A stretch of 64,000 nt of DNA from Chrysophaeum taylorii (lineage: Eukaryota; Sar; Pelagophyceae; Pelagomonadales; Pelagomonadaceae). The DNA lies in the NCBI GenBank assembly GCA_029834535.1, contig JAQMWT010000232.1, forward strand, positions 1 through 64,000. Direction: 5' to 3'. Each line of letters opens with the position of its first letter. Positions within the stretch are counted from its first letter, which is position 1. Of this stretch, positions 62,137-64,000 are shown piece by piece. The position numbers and the translations under genes were made by a program. The notes beneath the pieces were generated by a model that did not search any database, was not told the origin of the DNA, and was given only the letters and a program-made list of their open reading frames with translations.

Positions 62137-63623
62137 ATGGTGCGTCTGGCGATGGGTGGATGACCGCGTGACGGTGCAGCAGGGTGCCGGCGCGAGCGCT
62201 CAGGAGGAGTGCAAATCGCACTACTCGGAACATGCCAAATACAAGAGCATCGCTGATGCCAAGGAGAAGCTCGGTGAGCATAGGATCTGAATCATGAATA
62301 ATGTGATGCCCAACGCGTCGTCGTCTCACAGGCGCCGATACGGTTGATGCGTACGTGAAGAGGCATCGTTATAACGAGTTGTTGGAGAGCCCCGCGGACG
62401 CCAAGTACAAGATGGCCGTCGTCGAGTTCAACGTGCCGGGAGTAAAGAACGGCGGCACCGACAAGGGACCGAACGGGCACCGTATAGACTCGATCCCGAT
62501 CGCCAACGGCGTCATCAAGGCTGGGGGAGGGTGCAAGATCATCAAGTATTTCCACGACAAGCACGAGGAGTTCGCGGCCGAGGTCGAGCAGTACGACGCT
62601 CTCATCGTTCGCATCAACCCGGGCCAGCTCAGCCAGGGCACGAGCGAGGGGACGCAGAAACGGTTCGACGACCTCATGAACTCGATGATTGCCAAGGGCA
62701 AGGCCGTGTGGTCGTCGCCCGGTGTCCAGACCAACATGGGCGCCAAGGACGCGCTCTGCAAGATCGCGAGCATGAAGTGCGGTCTCGTCGACACGTTTGC
62801 CTACTACGACGCCGAGACGCTCGAAAAGAAGTTCAAGCAGACCATGGCTTTCCAACCGCGCGTCATCAAGCAGAACCGCGGTTCGGCGGGCGAGGGCATC
62901 TGGCTGTGCTGGCTCGAGGGCAAGGAGTACTGCAAGAAGTTTGGCGACGCGTCGCTCGAGGACTCGGACAAGCTCAAGCTCATGGAGATGAACGACAACC
63001 ACGTCGAGTACCACACCGTCAAGGAGTTTCTCATATTCTGCGAGCACGGGCCCGACGCCCCCGGCGCGGGGACGTGGACGTCCACCTTTCCGGGCAAATA
63101 CCTCGAGGGCGGCAAGGAAGCGGGCGGTCAACTCGTCGACCAGCGCTTGCTCCCGCGCATATCCGAGGGAGAGGTCCGCGTCCTCATGTCGGGGGATACG
63201 TGCCAGATGATCATCCACAAGAAGCCCGAGGGGGGTCTCTCGGCGGTCGGGGGAAACTCGGCCTACACGTACTACGATCCCACCGACCCAAAGTACGCCG
63301 ACCTCCTCGCCAAGCTCCTCGGCGACATCGAGAACGGCCTCATGGAGGCGCTCGACCTCAAGGGCGAGCCTCTCCCGCTCCTCTGGACGTGCGACTACAT
63401 TCCCAAAGACCCCGAGGATCCCGCCGCGGCTACGGTCGACACCGAGTATGTCGTGGGCGAGTTCAACTGCTCGTGCGTCGGCGTCTCCAAGTTCCAGGCC
63501 GTGTGCGGCGGTGACAAGACGCTCGCGGACGTCAGCGACGAGGACTACTTTGATGCCTGCAAGCTCACAGACTTGATGGGCGCCCAAGCGATCAAGATGC
63601 TCGACAAGCTTCGCGGCGCGTGA
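62137..63623 (+). CDS. ATP-grasp-like enzyme, spliced
   Basis: The main exon 62,332-63,623 encodes about 430 residues. Family landmarks include ALIVRINPGQLSQGTSEGTQ, GVQTNMGAKDALCKIASM, RVIKQNRGSAGEGIWLCWL (a K..nrGsaGeGi ATP-grasp loop), EGEVRVLMSGDTCQMIIHKK and VVGEFNCSCVGVS (metal-binding E.N). I associate it with the Cj0069/DUF6815 ATP-grasp-like group; substrate unknown. An upstream exon (62,180-62,273, QGAGASAQEECKSHYSEHAK) joins in frame through a 58-bp GT-AG intron, giving KEKLGADTVDAYVKRHRYN. ATG 62,137 followed by a 40-bp intron (62,140-62,179) would supply a start in phase but is a guess. Cytosolic, no leader. It is one of the few genes here with visible introns. Confidence 0.75.
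62274..62331 (+). other. Spliceosomal intron in the ATP-grasp gene
   Basis: 58 bp with donor GTGAGC and acceptor CTCACAG. It contains in-frame stops and its removal restores the frame between the two coding exons. Confidence 0.65.
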
Positions 63624-64000
63624 AGCGAGAGAGGAGCTTTTTTGTATTTTTAAGCGCCCGACTCCTACTAGCTCAAAGAACCACAAGTCGACCGACCGGA
63701 CGAACGGGCTCTTCTATCGTCGCACCCTTTCCTCTCTCTTTTGAACCTCGAGATGATACCTACCTACCTACCTACCTACCACCCGTGTTGCTTATCTATG
63801 ATGCTCTCGCCCACCTCGGCGGCGGTGGTGCCCAAGTAGAAGAAGAAGAAGCAGCAGCAGAAGTATCTCGCTTAGACCGCGCCGACGGCCTCTTGCACTG
63901 CTGCTGCTCCGCCCACCCGTAGCAGCGTCCCTCTTCCAGTTGACAATAAATAACAATATCGCTCTCGACAAATATATAAAAACTCGTCGTCCGTCCTCAA
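63624..64000. other. 3' flank, no gene seen
   Basis: A TACC tetranucleotide run lies at 63,757-63,780 and a GAA/GCA trinucleotide run at 63,838-63,861. No gene recognised. Confidence 0.5.

Overview
The window looks like nuclear DNA of a photosynthetic stramenopile (heterokont alga; pelagophyte-like is my best guess, not proven). Reasons: eukaryotic families only (NSF, ARL2, mitochondrial carrier, MTF16 methyltransferase, NET/Tudor/PWWP reader, HSF, two-pore K+ channel). Several plastid-type proteins carry a signal-peptide-like leader ending in an ASAF/ADAW-type site (ArgC, KsgA/Dim1-like, a small lumenal protein). Genes are GC-rich, mostly intronless and tightly packed, often head-to-head with less than 100 bp between start codons.

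Layout. 1-16 kb is mainly a transposon graveyard: a doubtful DDE fragment (~1.9-2.2 kb), a clear but broken Mutator-like (MULE) transposase (2.8-4.9 kb), an HSF-type locus whose reading frame is disrupted (5.0-6.9 kb), unrecognised decayed coding sequence (7.7-8.9 kb), a possible hAT C-terminus (9.15-9.56 kb) and an old Ty1/copia fossil on the minus strand (~10.6-12.5 kb). 16-20 kb holds a NET-Tudor-PWWP chromatin protein, a Helitron/PIF1 helicase remnant flanked by short degenerate repeats, and a small thylakoid-lumen-like gene. 20-34 kb is a gene island: MTF16 methyltransferase with a zinc-binding mini-gene directly in front of it, a glycosyltransferase-sulfotransferase fusion, ArgC divergent from a cysteine-desulfurase-like/TtcA fusion, NSF, and an alpha/beta hydrolase. 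A nearly whole, young Ty1/copia element with 96-bp LTRs (34.4-39.8 kb) sits between that hydrolase and ARL2. 39.8-49 kb is a second dense island: ARL2, a small divergent gene, an alpha/beta hydrolase with an in-frame stop, methionine aminopeptidase, a TAZ-like finger protein, a CTP-dependent lipid kinase-like protein, a mitochondrial carrier, a broken sulfotransferase and methylmalonate-semialdehyde dehydrogenase. 49-54 kb is gene-poor. 54-64 kb has an SH3 protein, a membrane-tailed type II peroxiredoxin, a KsgA/Dim1-type rRNA dimethylase, a repeat-bearing unknown protein, a two-pore K+ channel with EF-hands, an EF-hand protein and a spliced ATP-grasp-like enzyme.

How the genes fit together: there is no operon-like pathway, but three themes recur. 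Organelle RNA/protein maturation (TtcA fusion, KsgA/Dim1, MetAP), sulfur chemistry (desulfurase-TtcA, two sulfotransferases) and membrane traffic or lipid work (NSF, ARL2, lipid kinase). The most unusual items are the two fusion proteins (27.1-29.8 kb and 21.5-24.1 kb). Several host genes show single-base frame changes or one in-frame stop. Either this assembly carries indel errors or these are young pseudogenes; raw reads or RNA would decide.
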